Positions 16,965 through 24,904 of a stretch of 64,000 nucleotides of DNA are shown piece by piece. Position numbers and translations under genes: made by a program. The notes under the pieces were generated by a model. The model did no database searches, was not told the origin of the DNA, and saw nothing but the letters and a program-made list of their open reading frames with translations. Every line of letters starts with the position of its first letter. Position 1 is the stretch's first letter. This stretch comes from Ferruginibacter sp. (GTDB taxonomy: Bacteria > Bacteroidota > Bacteroidia > Chitinophagales > Chitinophagaceae). Location: NCBI GenBank assembly GCA_025963635.1, contig JAOQAK010000080.1, positions 124,001 through 188,000 of the forward strand, given 5' to 3'.

Positions 16965-18536
16965 TCATTTTTTTTCCATCCGAATAAAATCAAGGTCCTG
17001 GAAATCGAAACTAAAATCTGTAAGCGGTGAAATAGCATTCATCTTTATATGGGATGCCCTGCCATTATTGTCCAGGTCAAATTTGAGGAATGCATCTGCA
17101 TCTAAACTCCTTTCTACCCATTTTACGATGAAGTTGTTGCCCTTGTAAGGAAATATTTGACCGGTCAGAAAATAAGATCTTTTGGAATCAAACCAGAGCT
17201 TTCCATTTTTTACAGAGATCACCACATCGCCAAACCATTTATCATGATAGGTGCCGGTAAAAGCTGCGGTATCCGTGAGTGCAGCGCTGTTCTTTTGACT
17301 TGCATTGATATCTTTCCAGATATCGTCGGTAATCTTTTTTGCTTCTGCTTCATTTTTTAATACCCTTTCGTGGTTGACTTTAACCCAATCAGTAGTTTTT
17401 AAACCTAAATAGCTATCCTTGATGGTGTTGGTAATAGAAGTAAAGGCGGCACCAGATTGCTGATTGGTAAATACGATGATGCCCAGTTTCATTTCGGGTA
17501 ATAGTGTTACCTGGGTTACGATACCGGCGAGACCACCGGTATGAGTTGCCTGGAGATAGCCCTTTACATCGCTTAAAAACCATCCGAGTCCATACGAAGA
17601 GAAATGGGTGTTGTAAGAATTAGTGCCTCTTACGGGAATGATGGTTTGTGGAGTCCACATTTCCTCGTGTACCGCTTCGCTAAACAATTGTTTTTGATTG
17701 CCTTCTCCATATTTACCGTTGTTCATTTGCATCGAAATCCATTTGCACATATCCAACAGGTTGCTATAAATACCACCGGCCGAATTGGCTACTTCACTCC
17801 AGTCGCGGCGGATAACTTTTACCGCTCCTTCCACCGGCGCATGCGGATCAATGACATTTGTCTTGTTTTTTACTTCTTTAAAATTAGTAGCGGTTTCGTT
17901 CATCTGGAGCGGCCGCAGTATTCTAGTTGCGACGAAATTTTCCCAGGTTGTTCCGGAAACTTTTGCAACCACTTCACCCGCTACAATGTACATGAGATTG
18001 TCATAATCATATTTCGTTCTGAAACCTGACACCTGTTTTAAGTAACGCAGGTTGTGAATGATGTCTTTTTTTGTAAAATTATTTGAGTCGGGCCAAAACA
18101 TAAGATCACCCGCACCGAGGCCAAGTCCGCTTCTGTGGGTCAGCAGGTCGCGTACGGTAAAATCCTCGGTTACATATGGATTGTACATTCGAAAATCGGG
18201 GATAAAATCGGTTACTTTATCATTCCAATTAAGCTTTTTTTCATCCACTAATATGGCCAATGCAGCCACCGTAAAGGCTTTACTGTTGGAGGCAATTCCA
18301 AATAGTGTATGCTCATCCACCTTTTCACGTGTATTTAGTGAACGCACTCCATATCCTTTGGCATGAATGATCTTGCCGTCTTTCACTACGGCCACCGCTA
18401 TACCTGGCACATCAAAAGTTGTGAGCACTTTTTGAGTGAGTGAATCAATCCCTGCTGAAGAAATAGGCTGAGCATGAAGATGTATAAAAAAACCGGGATA
18501 TAATACAAGTGCCACCAGGAATACGCTCCATTTCAT
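16965..18536 (-). CDS. Secreted serine hydrolase, class C beta-lactamase fold with DUF3471 C-terminus
   Basis: 523 residues with a signal peptide ending near FIHLHAQ. The penicillin-binding-protein/AmpC fold shows the catalytic Ser-x-x-Lys in GIASNSKAF (Ser83, Lys86), Tyr-x-Asn in KYDYDNLMY (Tyr178, Asn180) and the third box HTG in ATHTGGLAG (332-334; HTG in place of KTG points to an esterase or peptidase). The last about 110 residues form the DUF3471-type barrel common in these secreted enzymes. Probably an esterase or D-aminopeptidase; true beta-lactamase activity is unlikely. It sits 207 bases upstream of the resorcinol operon in the same direction. Confidence 0.88.
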   Translation of the reverse strand: MKWSVFLVALVLYPGFFIHLHAQPISSAGIDSLTQKVLTTFDVPGIAVAVVKDGKIIHAKGYGVRSLNTREKVDEHTLFGIASNSKAFTVAALAILVDEKKLNWNDKVTDFIPDFRMYNPYVTEDFTVRDLLTHRSGLGLGAGDLMFWPDSNNFTKKDIIHNLRYLKQVSGFRTKYDYDNLMYIVAGEVVAKVSGTTWENFVATRILRPLQMNETATNFKEVKNKTNVIDPHAPVEGAVKVIRRDWSEVANSAGGIYSNLLDMCKWISMQMNNGKYGEGNQKQLFSEAVHEEMWTPQTIIPVRGTNSYNTHFSSYGLGWFLSDVKGYLQATHTGGLAGIVTQVTLLPEMKLGIIVFTNQQSGAAFTSITNTIKDSYLGLKTTDWVKVNHERVLKNEAEAKKITDDIWKDINASQKNSAALTDTAAFTGTYHDKWFGDVVISVKNGKLWFDSKRSYFLTGQIFPYKGNNFIVKWVERSLDADAFLKFDLDNNGRASHIKMNAISPLTDFSFDFQDLDFIRMEKK

Positions 18537-18897
18537 AGAGATGAATTTATTTGAAATATGATAACGATATTATTGTAAAAAATAAAAATAACGCTTATCG
18601 ATTATTTCAATAGAATTATTTACTGAAGCTTGTTGCGGCTAAATACTATGTAGTAGAATAATCCAGAGGAGTAATTAAACTTACAAGAACCAAGAACATA
18701 GATGCAAATCGCGGTGGAAAAAAAGGGAACGCAAGAACGATTCAAGATGAGAAATAAACAGCTAAATAGATGCCGCCAAATGGAGGTACTAAATAGCTGC
18801 TTATTGGAGGTATTCTAAATTTTCCAGGTTTTTTATTTTCTGAATTTTAACAATTCAGATTTTATAAATAGATCACATGGAGTAAAATTTCTATTGA
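18537..18897. other. Gene-free stretch
   Basis: Upstream region of the serine hydrolase followed by AT-rich sequence with short fragments such as two TGGAGGTA copies near 18780 and 18810. No gene, promoter or hairpin could be supported. Confidence 0.4.
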
Positions 18898-19107
18898 TCA
18901 GAGACCGGCAAAAAAAGAATCTTCAAACATATAATTTTCAATATCGGTTTTATTATACCGGTATGAATATCTCCTGGAATTTAGATAGCTCACTACTCCT
19001 TTTAATGATCCCGCTAATACTAATTTACGTAAGAATTTTCCGGGTAATTCCAGGATGGCCGCTGCTTCTGCTTCAGTGATCCAGGTTTTTTTGTCGTTGG
19101 TAGGCAT
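18898..19107 (-). CDS. Small helix-turn-helix (excisionase-like) DNA-binding protein
   Basis: 69 residues. WITEAEAAAILELPGKFLRK is a MerR/excisionase-type recognition helix pair (HTH_17 style), and the following YSYRYNKTDIENYMFEDS resembles the wing and helix that close such domains. Small proteins of this kind act as excisionases or local regulators. No integrase or mobile-element gene is seen nearby, so it may be a stand-alone regulator or a remnant of an element. Confidence 0.6.
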   Translation of the reverse strand: MPTNDKKTWITEAEAAAILELPGKFLRKLVLAGSLKGVVSYLNSRRYSYRYNKTDIENYMFEDSFFAGL

Positions 19108-19452
19108 TGATTTTGGATTTAAGATTTGCGTATTTATGAAAGTTGTTGCCGTTTAAATGGCATTTTGAAATTAAAAAATTTTGATATCCAAAGATAAAAT
19201 CTCCATGAATGAAAAATGTAAAACAAATGCGAATCGGTTGTAGAAAAAATTCTAAAACAGTCCTGGTTTTTCCAAAACAAATAAAATGCCACTTTGCTTC
19301 CCGGGAAATTAAAAATAAAAAGTGAAGGAGATTGTGCAGGTTATTTTGCTGATAGAAGTAAGGTAATACAAAAGAGAATGTACTCCTAATTACAAGTAAA
19401 TTATGTAAAGTATACTCATAATTGTGTAACTATCTAATGCGGTAGCAGGCTT

Positions 19453-19460
19453 TATATTTG
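19453..19460 (+). promoter_or_regulatory. -7 box of a candidate small RNA
   Basis: TATATTTG, followed by C, is a perfect TAnnTTTG box in a gene-free region. A TTG 26 bases or more upstream is too far for the usual spacing, so the -33 part is weak. Confidence 0.4.
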
Positions 19461-19465
19461 CATTA

Positions 19466-19529
19466 GTCTTCCGTTTTTATTTGATACTTCGGAAAACCTT
19501 TAAGCCGGTCTGAACGCCGGCTTGTTTTT
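19466..19529 (+). ncRNA. Candidate small non-coding RNA, about 64 bases
   Basis: Between the -7 box and a strong intrinsic terminator there is no start codon with a usable frame. The predicted transcript has one 5-bp stem (TTCCG 19469-19473 with CGGAA 19490-19494) and the terminator hairpin. No match to a named RNA family is claimed. Confidence 0.4.
19502..19529 (+). terminator. Intrinsic terminator of the candidate small RNA
   Basis: AAGCCGG pairs perfectly with CCGGCTT across an 8-base loop and is followed by GTTTTT. No protein gene on the plus strand ends upstream of it for kilobases. Confidence 0.6.
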
Positions 19530-19686
19530 CAGTTATTGTATTGACGATGTGTTTATTAATAGAAGGAGTAGAAGGCATTTGCAATCTATTTCTTTATCAG
19601 CCGCTGCTTTGGCTACGATTGCAAACCCGTTAGCATTAGGGTTACACTTGTAAATGCCCGGAGATGAGCTTCCTGGGAATCTTTTA

Positions 19687-19911
19687 TCATGGATCGTTTC
19701 TCAGCGAGTTCAACATTGGCTGCTTATCGCAAACAACATTGCCGGGCAGCATCCCGAAATTCCAATCAAAATCATTTCTTTCTTTGAGGTAATTAATTGC
19801 GAGCACCCGTCTTCCGTTTCGACGCACTGAATAGTTCTCTCTATTGAATGAAGGATATCTTTTTGAGATTAGCCTAAAAAGAAATGAGGGGCCTGCATTT
19901 ATAGGTAGCCT
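19687..19911 (-). other. Uninterrupted 74-codon frame without a usable start, possible gene relic
   Basis: The minus strand reads 74 sense codons from just after a TAA at 19912-19914 to a TGA at 19687. Parts look protein-like (FLFRLISKRYPSFNRENYS, then GRRVLAINYLKERNDFDW), but no ATG opens the frame and I recognise no family. It may be the remains of a gene or a chance frame. The rest of 19530-20312 shows nothing supportable. Confidence 0.2.
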
Positions 19912-20312
19912 TTAAAAGGTATTACAGATATTGGGATTGGAATCGATGTGTTAACAACAGATAAAAAGACACAATTATCCCGAAGCATAGAAAGTTATTT
20001 AATTCGTCAATTACTTTCCAAATTTAAATCCTGTGCGATGAAGTTCCACACAACATAAAACCGTGAGGAGGTCTAATATGATAATTCTACCGCAAGGTTG
20101 TTGAAAGGCATTGTAGTTAATATAGGTTAACTGATTAAAATTATCGAACTCCCTTTTAATGTGATCGAAATAAATATCCGGTGGGTTGCTAATTTTTATG
20201 TGTCATGTTCAATATTTCGGCGGGCAAATATTTCTACAATCCTGTTTTACCTTATTTATTTCATGATGGGGAATAATGGCACGATATTTTACTGTGTAGT
20301 TGAAACCCGAAT

Positions 20313-20807
20313 ATGAATAGTATCCAGCAGGAATTTTCCGAAATTATTGGCGACCTCATCCGAATTAATAAAATCAGGATTGAGTGCTATTACAAACTAA
20401 CGGTGGAGGACAATGAAAGCAGCGATGAGTTGAAAGAACTATTCGAGTATAAAGCAATCAAAGTACAAAATAACAACGAAGAGTTGTTAGAATTGCTGAC
20501 CTGGAATGATAGCTTACCCATACCGCCTGGGCGAATTTTTCTCGACTGGAATAAAACGAAAAAAATGTTGTCTTCTGAAAATGGAAAAGCAGTTTTGAGT
20601 TTTTGCGAATGGGGGGAAGAGGCTGCGCTGGAGGCATACAAATCAGCTTTGATTTCAGGGGCCTTAGATCCGATTGCCAGGAGAGTTATCATGGATCAAA
20701 AATATTCGCTTCAATCGTCCCATAACCAGATTAAAAAATATCTTGACCTGCAGGACTTGCCTTATTATTCATCAAATTCTGTAACGTACAAATCCGCAGT
20801 CTATTAA
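20313..20807 (+). CDS. DUF2383 (PA2169-like) four-helix-bundle protein
   Basis: 164 residues, all helical, with the paired-helix pattern of the DUF2383/ferritin-like family: LIRINKIRIECYYKL in the first half and GEEAALEAYKSALIS then MDQKYSLQSSHNQIKKYLD in the second. The second half keeps acidic and His residues at metal-site spacing, but metal binding is not certain. Related proteins are stress-linked. A paralogue is at 55459-55932. It is followed 24 bases later by the small stress protein gene. Confidence 0.7.
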   Translation: MNSIQQEFSEIIGDLIRINKIRIECYYKLTVEDNESSDELKELFEYKAIKVQNNNEELLELLTWNDSLPIPPGRIFLDWNKTKKMLSSENGKAVLSFCEWGEEAALEAYKSALISGALDPIARRVIMDQKYSLQSSHNQIKKYLDLQDLPYYSSNSVTYKSAVY

Positions 20808-20831
20808 TCATATTCACTAAACAAACAATTT

Positions 20832-21164
20832 ATGAATGCACCTACAGCGCCATACTTAAAAACACTTGTTGAATGTCACAAAAAAATGATGGATGACGGA
20901 TACAAAGAAGATTTTACTATAGAGGATGGCCGTTTAAAATGTGTAAGTAGTGAAAGATCTTACCAGGCTACAGACATATCTATCAAAAACTTTTTTAGGT
21001 TCGAAGGACAAAGCGATCCCGATGATAATTCCATCATGTATGTAATTGAAACCAATGATGGAACAAAGGGGACATTGATCGATGCATACGGAGCCTATGC
21101 AGATGCTGATATCAGCACGTTTATTACCGAGGTGGAAGCGATTGAGAAGAAGATTTCGAAATAA
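20832..21164 (+). CDS. Small acidic stress protein, often mislabelled phosphoribosylpyrophosphate synthetase
   Basis: 110 residues, acidic, no signal peptide. The pattern MMDDGYKEDFTIEDGRLKC followed by FFRFEGQSDPDDNSIMYVIE and GTKGTLIDAYGAYAD matches a small Bacteroidota family that databases often call phosphoribosylpyrophosphate synthetase. The protein is far too short for that enzyme (about 310 residues) and has no PRPP-binding motif, so the name should not be copied. Its position next to a DUF2383 gene suggests a general stress role. Confidence 0.7.
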   Translation: MNAPTAPYLKTLVECHKKMMDDGYKEDFTIEDGRLKCVSSERSYQATDISIKNFFRFEGQSDPDDNSIMYVIETNDGTKGTLIDAYGAYADADISTFITEVEAIEKKISK

Positions 21165-21213
21165 GCCGTTTGGGAAAATTGAATTCAATAATATTCAGTT
21201 GTTTTTTAAGTTT

Positions 21214-21242
21214 AAATAGCCATTCGCAGGAATGGCTATTTT
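21214..21242. terminator. Bidirectional terminator, perfect 12-bp stem
   Basis: AAATAGCCATTC, loop GCAG, GAATGGCTATTT, with T and A runs on the two sides. It separates the small stress protein gene from the convergent topoisomerase gene. Confidence 0.8.
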
Positions 21243-21374
21243 GCATACTCAACTTCACGCGTTGGGAGTGCCAACTTTTTCGACTGTCGGTAGATACAAT
21301 TTATTTAGCCAGCCTGTTTTGATGTAAGAAACGTGTTATGAAAATTAGGCTGCGTATAAAATTTGACCTGATCA

Positions 21375-22445
21375 TTAAAGCTTTGCAAGTAATTTCATCA
21401 GCACGTTCTCCTCTTTGGTAAGCGCAGTAATGCCGTCGTCTATTTCGATTTTATCAATTTCTTCAAGGTATTTAGCCAGTTTATTTTCTTCATAAAGCTG
21501 GATGATGCCGGGATGCACATAATATTTTTTACAAACAGTCCTGGTATTACCAAGTTGCTGGCTTACAAAGTCGAGTGCTTCATTGATATTTTTTTTACAT
21601 ATCGTAACCGTCGCGGCTAATTCCATACTCTTGAAAGCCAATAACAAATGCAGGCATCCCGCCCATGTTCTGAAATCTTTAGCAGTAAAAACATCACCGG
21701 TGACCTCATGGATGTAGGCATTTACCATCCCAGAATCGATGCTTTTTCTTTCATGATTACTATCATAATACTGAAACAGTTCCTTGCCAGGAATATCCCT
21801 GCATTGCTTTATGACCTTTGCAAGTCGCTTATTTTTCAGGGAAATATCATGGTGTATGTTCTTTTTGCCCTTGAAAGAAAATGATATTTTATCGCCTTCG
21901 ATGGTTACATGTTTATTGTGCAAAGTAGTGAGCCCGTGTGAACCGTTCATCTTTTCATAAGAGGCATTACCGATACGGATATAAGTGCGTTCCATCAGGC
22001 TAATCACCAGGGCGATTACTTTTCTATCCGTTAATTCTTTTAATGATAGATCCTTTTCAACCTGGGCACGTAACATCGGGAGCACTTTTCCAAACTCCAG
22101 CAGTTTGTGAAACTTTGTTTCATTCCTCAGTACATTCCACAGCGGATGATAGCGGTATTGCTTTCTTTGCCTGATATCAAAACCGGTAGCTTGTATATGC
22201 CCGTTGGGCTTGGCACAGATCCACACGTTTGTCCATGCCGGGGGAATGGCCAACTTTTTGATTCGCTCAATATCCCGCTCGTCAGTGAGCGGATTATCCT
22301 TATATACATATAGAAAACCGTCTCCCTTTTTGATTCGCTGAATACCAGGATCTTTGTCATTCACATACACCAAATGAGCCATCGAGGCGGCTCCTTCATA
22401 ATCATTTATAAGCTTTATATATTTGCGATGGCTTAGCTGTACCAT
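21375..22445 (-). CDS. Type IB DNA topoisomerase (bacterial, poxvirus-like)
   Basis: 356 residues. The enzyme nicks one DNA strand through a 3'-phosphotyrosine and relaxes supercoils without ATP. The family order is visible: N-terminal HLVYVNDKDPGIQRI, LAIPPAWTNVWIC, the catalytic region YIRIGNASYEKMNGSHGLTT, DVFTAKDFRTWAG with a catalytic Arg, and CKKYYVHP with the nucleophile (Tyr309). In bacteria this enzyme is often accessory and sits near stress genes, as here. The DUF892 gene lies 14 bases upstream in the same direction, so they are probably one operon. Confidence 0.93.
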   Translation of the reverse strand: MVQLSHRKYIKLINDYEGAASMAHLVYVNDKDPGIQRIKKGDGFLYVYKDNPLTDERDIERIKKLAIPPAWTNVWICAKPNGHIQATGFDIRQRKQYRYHPLWNVLRNETKFHKLLEFGKVLPMLRAQVEKDLSLKELTDRKVIALVISLMERTYIRIGNASYEKMNGSHGLTTLHNKHVTIEGDKISFSFKGKKNIHHDISLKNKRLAKVIKQCRDIPGKELFQYYDSNHERKSIDSGMVNAYIHEVTGDVFTAKDFRTWAGCLHLLLAFKSMELAATVTICKKNINEALDFVSQQLGNTRTVCKKYYVHPGIIQLYEENKLAKYLEEIDKIEIDDGITALTKEENVLMKLLAKL

Positions 22446-22459
22446 GTACTTTTTATTAG

Positions 22460-23113
22460 TTATTCCTTTTCCTTTTTAATAGTTTTTTTTCCTTCCAGGT
22501 TTTTTGAACGATACACCGTAGCAACCTTTTCTTCCCCCTTCTCAGTTTGAGTATTTTTTCCTGCGGGAAGGGGAGTGTTGTAATTTTCTTCGGCAAAAGA
22601 ATTTACCAAATCGTCTGCCTTGTTCTCATCATTAAGGGTTTCTTCCAGCAGGGATATAATATCTTCATTTCCTAAGGTGCGGGCAAGTTGTACCAGGATA
22701 TTGTAAGTTGCCATTTCGTAATGCCTTATTTTCTGAATGGCCAGTATGATGGCAGCATCTCTCAACCGCGAACTCCTGGTGGTTTTTTCAATACTGCTAT
22801 TTGCTTCTTCCAACAATGCAGCCATCGCTTCACTTGGTTTTACTTTTGCGCACTCACCTAATAGCTCAAAAATTTGTTCCAGCCTTTCAAGATGCAACTG
22901 CGCACTTGCAAACTGGCTTTCAAGTATATTTTTCAACACTTTGTTGGCTGTGGCTTTCTGCATTTTTGGGAGCGCTTTCGCAAGGTTCTTTTCCCCGGAA
23001 TAGATATCCTTTAGTTCATCGCAGAGGAAATTTAAAAATTCCTTACTTACATCTCCTTCCACAATCGGATCATCATCCGGGATGGAGGAAAACGAGGACT
23101 TTTTGGTTGTCAC
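22460..23113 (-). CDS. DUF892 (YciE/YciF-like) ferritin-like protein
   Basis: 217 residues with the YciF pattern: FLNFLCDELKDIYSGEKNLA, LPKMQKATANKVLKNILES, FASAQLHLERLEQIFELLG and IQKIRHYEMATYNILVQLA. Family members form four-helix bundles with a di-iron site and respond to osmotic or general stress. The last about 50 residues are Lys/Glu-rich and disordered. Co-directional with topoisomerase IB. Two near-identical 15-base repeats lie just upstream. Confidence 0.85.
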   Translation of the reverse strand: MTTKKSSFSSIPDDDPIVEGDVSKEFLNFLCDELKDIYSGEKNLAKALPKMQKATANKVLKNILESQFASAQLHLERLEQIFELLGECAKVKPSEAMAALLEEANSSIEKTTRSSRLRDAAIILAIQKIRHYEMATYNILVQLARTLGNEDIISLLEETLNDENKADDLVNSFAEENYNTPLPAGKNTQTEKGEEKVATVYRSKNLEGKKTIKKEKE

Positions 23114-23154
23114 AATGATTTAATTTAAGTGGATAAATGCCTGTAATCATTGAT

Positions 23155-23202
23155 GGTTCAAAGGCAAATTCAGGCCGAACCCTCCCTGGTTCAAATGCAA
23201 AT
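23155..23202. repeat. Pair of 15-base direct repeats upstream of the DUF892 gene
   Basis: GGTTCAAAGGCAAAT at 23155-23169 and GGTTCAAATGCAAAT at 23188-23202 differ at one base and start 33 bases apart, close to three helical turns. They lie 42-89 bases before the DUF892 start codon and could be operator sites. Confidence 0.45.
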
Positions 23203-23238
23203 CGTATGGTGGGTGAACATCTCCCCGGGGCTGCTGTG

Positions 23239-23424
23239 CTACCCGTTTTTGTTTCTTGAAAACAATTTAACAACAATAAAAATAATAATCAGGAAAACAA
23301 ATATTACTCCAATAATTCCTGTCCACATACCTGCTTTAAAAATGCTGCCAATCGCCTCACATCCGGAGGTGAGGATGCATGTAAGAAATAGTACGGGCAG
23401 TATGGTCGCTGTCGTATTTTTCAT
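23239..23424 (-). CDS. Small membrane lipoprotein of unknown function
   Basis: 61 residues from ATG 23424. A signal/lipobox FLTCILTSGCEAIGSIFKAG is followed by a second hydrophobic helix (GIIGVIFVFLIIIFIVVKLF) and a short basic tail. Short proteins of this form are common in Bacteroidota stress regions and are sometimes mislabelled phosphatidate cytidylyltransferase. A longer frame to 23487 starts with residues of no clear meaning and overlaps the neighbouring gene, so the shorter start is chosen. Confidence 0.65.
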   Translation of the reverse strand: MKNTTATILPVLFLTCILTSGCEAIGSIFKAGMWTGIIGVIFVFLIIIFIVVKLFSRNKNG

Positions 23425-23483
23425 AAAAGTGTTTATTTTAGAGGTGATCAAATGAACCTTTTGAAGATCTTTTGTCCATGGCA

Positions 23484-24062
23484 TCATACAGCCTCTAACA
23501 TACCAATTTGCTCAAGCGGTATAAAGAATTTGCTGTTTTCTTTTTTAAACTGGCTCGGCCTCAAGCCGGTGATCTTATTGAACTGGTTACTTAAATGGGC
23601 TACGCTGCTATAGTTTAGCTTCCAGGCAATTTCGCTGATGGTAAGTCCGTCATATATAAGCATCTCCTTTACTTTTTCGATTTTATGCGCAATAATAAAA
23701 TCTCTGAGGCAGGTGCCGGTTTCCTGTGAGAAAACGTTTGCCAGGTATGTGTAATTATAATTAAGATAATGGCTCAAATAATGAGAGGTTTTCAAGGGCG
23801 ACATAATATCATCATTATGAATCATATTCATTATGCTACTCTTGATTTTCTCAACCAGGATTTCATTGTTATCTTCAATAAGTTCAAGTCCCCATATTTG
23901 CAAAAACTCTTTAAAAGCTTCTTTTTGGCCAGCAGAGACAGGTTGTTTCAATTCTACATAGCCAAGGTCTACTTTATGAGTTTCACATCCAAGATCGTCC
24001 AAAATCTTTTTTACCAGCATCTTGCATCTTACACAAACCATATTTTTAATATACAATATCAT
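23484..24062 (-). CDS. AraC family regulator with a heavy-metal-associated-like N-terminal domain
   Basis: 192 residues. The first about 75 residues read as a ferredoxin-like metal-binding (HMA) domain with MVCVRCK (Cys10, Cys13) and the beta-alpha-beta rhythm of copper chaperones. The remainder is a two-HTH AraC domain: LSHYLNYNYTYLANVFSQET, then EMLIYDGLTISEIAWKLNYS and HLSNQFNKITGLRPSQFKKE. A metal- or redox-sensing regulator is a reasonable reading. It stands upstream of the small lipoprotein and the stress genes, in the same direction, and may regulate them. Confidence 0.82.
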   Translation of the reverse strand: MILYIKNMVCVRCKMLVKKILDDLGCETHKVDLGYVELKQPVSAGQKEAFKEFLQIWGLELIEDNNEILVEKIKSSIMNMIHNDDIMSPLKTSHYLSHYLNYNYTYLANVFSQETGTCLRDFIIAHKIEKVKEMLIYDGLTISEIAWKLNYSSVAHLSNQFNKITGLRPSQFKKENSKFFIPLEQIGMLEAV

Positions 24063-24512
24063 TTTGGATTTTTTTTATTTTCTGGAGTGCGTCATAACCT
24101 CAGGAAAGTTGCTTGCAGTTCGGAAGGGTGACTATCAGGTGATTTTCAGTAGTGTATATTAAAAAAACTATGCCAAAAAACAGGCGTGGGTGGATTTGCC
24201 GTGTCAATTGGTCCGTAACTGTTCGGCAGCATAAAAATTAAGCATATGATCGCCAATAGGGGTTATTGTGTTGCTTATAAGGCGCTACACCGGGTGCAAA
24301 ACTGAGCAGCAGTAGTATTTTCCACTTTTAGTACAGTAAATCTACCCAAGTCACCACATCACCGGGGTTGAGCAAATTTTTCTACATGTTGATCCAATAG
24401 TACGACAGGACAGGGTTTGCGGGGAAAGCAAATAAATGGTCGGTAGTTCGCTCAAACTACGTTATAATTTCCTTTAAAAGCCCGCTTAACAAACTCCCCT
24501 TGATATTTGTTA
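24063..24512. other. Gene-free stretch between the AraC gene and the SUF operon
   Basis: About 450 bases with no frame over 60 codons that I can support and no strong hairpin. It should contain the divergent promoters of the AraC gene and the SUF operon. Confidence 0.4.
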
Positions 24513-24520
24513 TAATTTTG
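24513..24520 (+). promoter_or_regulatory. -7 box of the SUF operon
   Basis: TAATTTTG, followed by C, fits TAnnTTTG. It predicts a leader of about 28 bases before the ATG at 24553, and only a few bases before the alternative GTG at 24532, which supports the ATG. Confidence 0.45.
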
Positions 24521-24552
24521 CAATTCGATATGTGTACAATAAAGAGAACAAC

Positions 24553-24879
24553 ATGATAACTGTATCCTCCAACGCAAGAGACTATATCAGCAGGTTATTG
24601 GCTGAAGAACATACCACACCGGGAACATTTGTGCGGGTGGGCATAAAAGCTGGCGGCTGTTCAGGTCTTGAATACCAGCTTGATTTTGATTCGGTTCCAA
24701 AACCAGGCGACCAGGTTTTTGAAGATAAGGGTATTAAAGTAGTGGTTGATATGAAGAGTTTATTGTATCTCTATGGCACTGAACTGGATTATTCGGGCGG
24801 TCTCGATGGCAAGGGGCTCTTCTTTAATAATCCCAACGCAACAAGAACTTGTGGTTGCGGTGAAAGTTTTGCGGTGTAA
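24553..24879 (+). CDS. sufA: HesB/IscA family A-type iron-sulfur carrier
   Basis: 108 residues with the three conserved cysteines of A-type carriers: GGCSGLEY (Cys36) and TRTCGCGESF (Cys100, Cys102). A-type proteins pass newly made [2Fe-2S] or [4Fe-4S] clusters from SufBCD to target proteins. It is the first gene of the operon and lies 25 bases before sufB. The GTG at 24532 would add seven residues and sits too close to the -7 box. Confidence 0.9.
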   Translation: MITVSSNARDYISRLLAEEHTTPGTFVRVGIKAGGCSGLEYQLDFDSVPKPGDQVFEDKGIKVVVDMKSLLYLYGTELDYSGGLDGKGLFFNNPNATRTCGCGESFAV

Positions 24880-24904
24880 CTTTGTGAGAACTGAATAAAT
24901 TATA

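Noticed and set aside
23114-23238. tRNA-like look of the repeated GGTTCAAA sequence
   Set aside because: GGTTCAAA resembles a T-loop, but no acceptor, D or anticodon stems can be formed around it.
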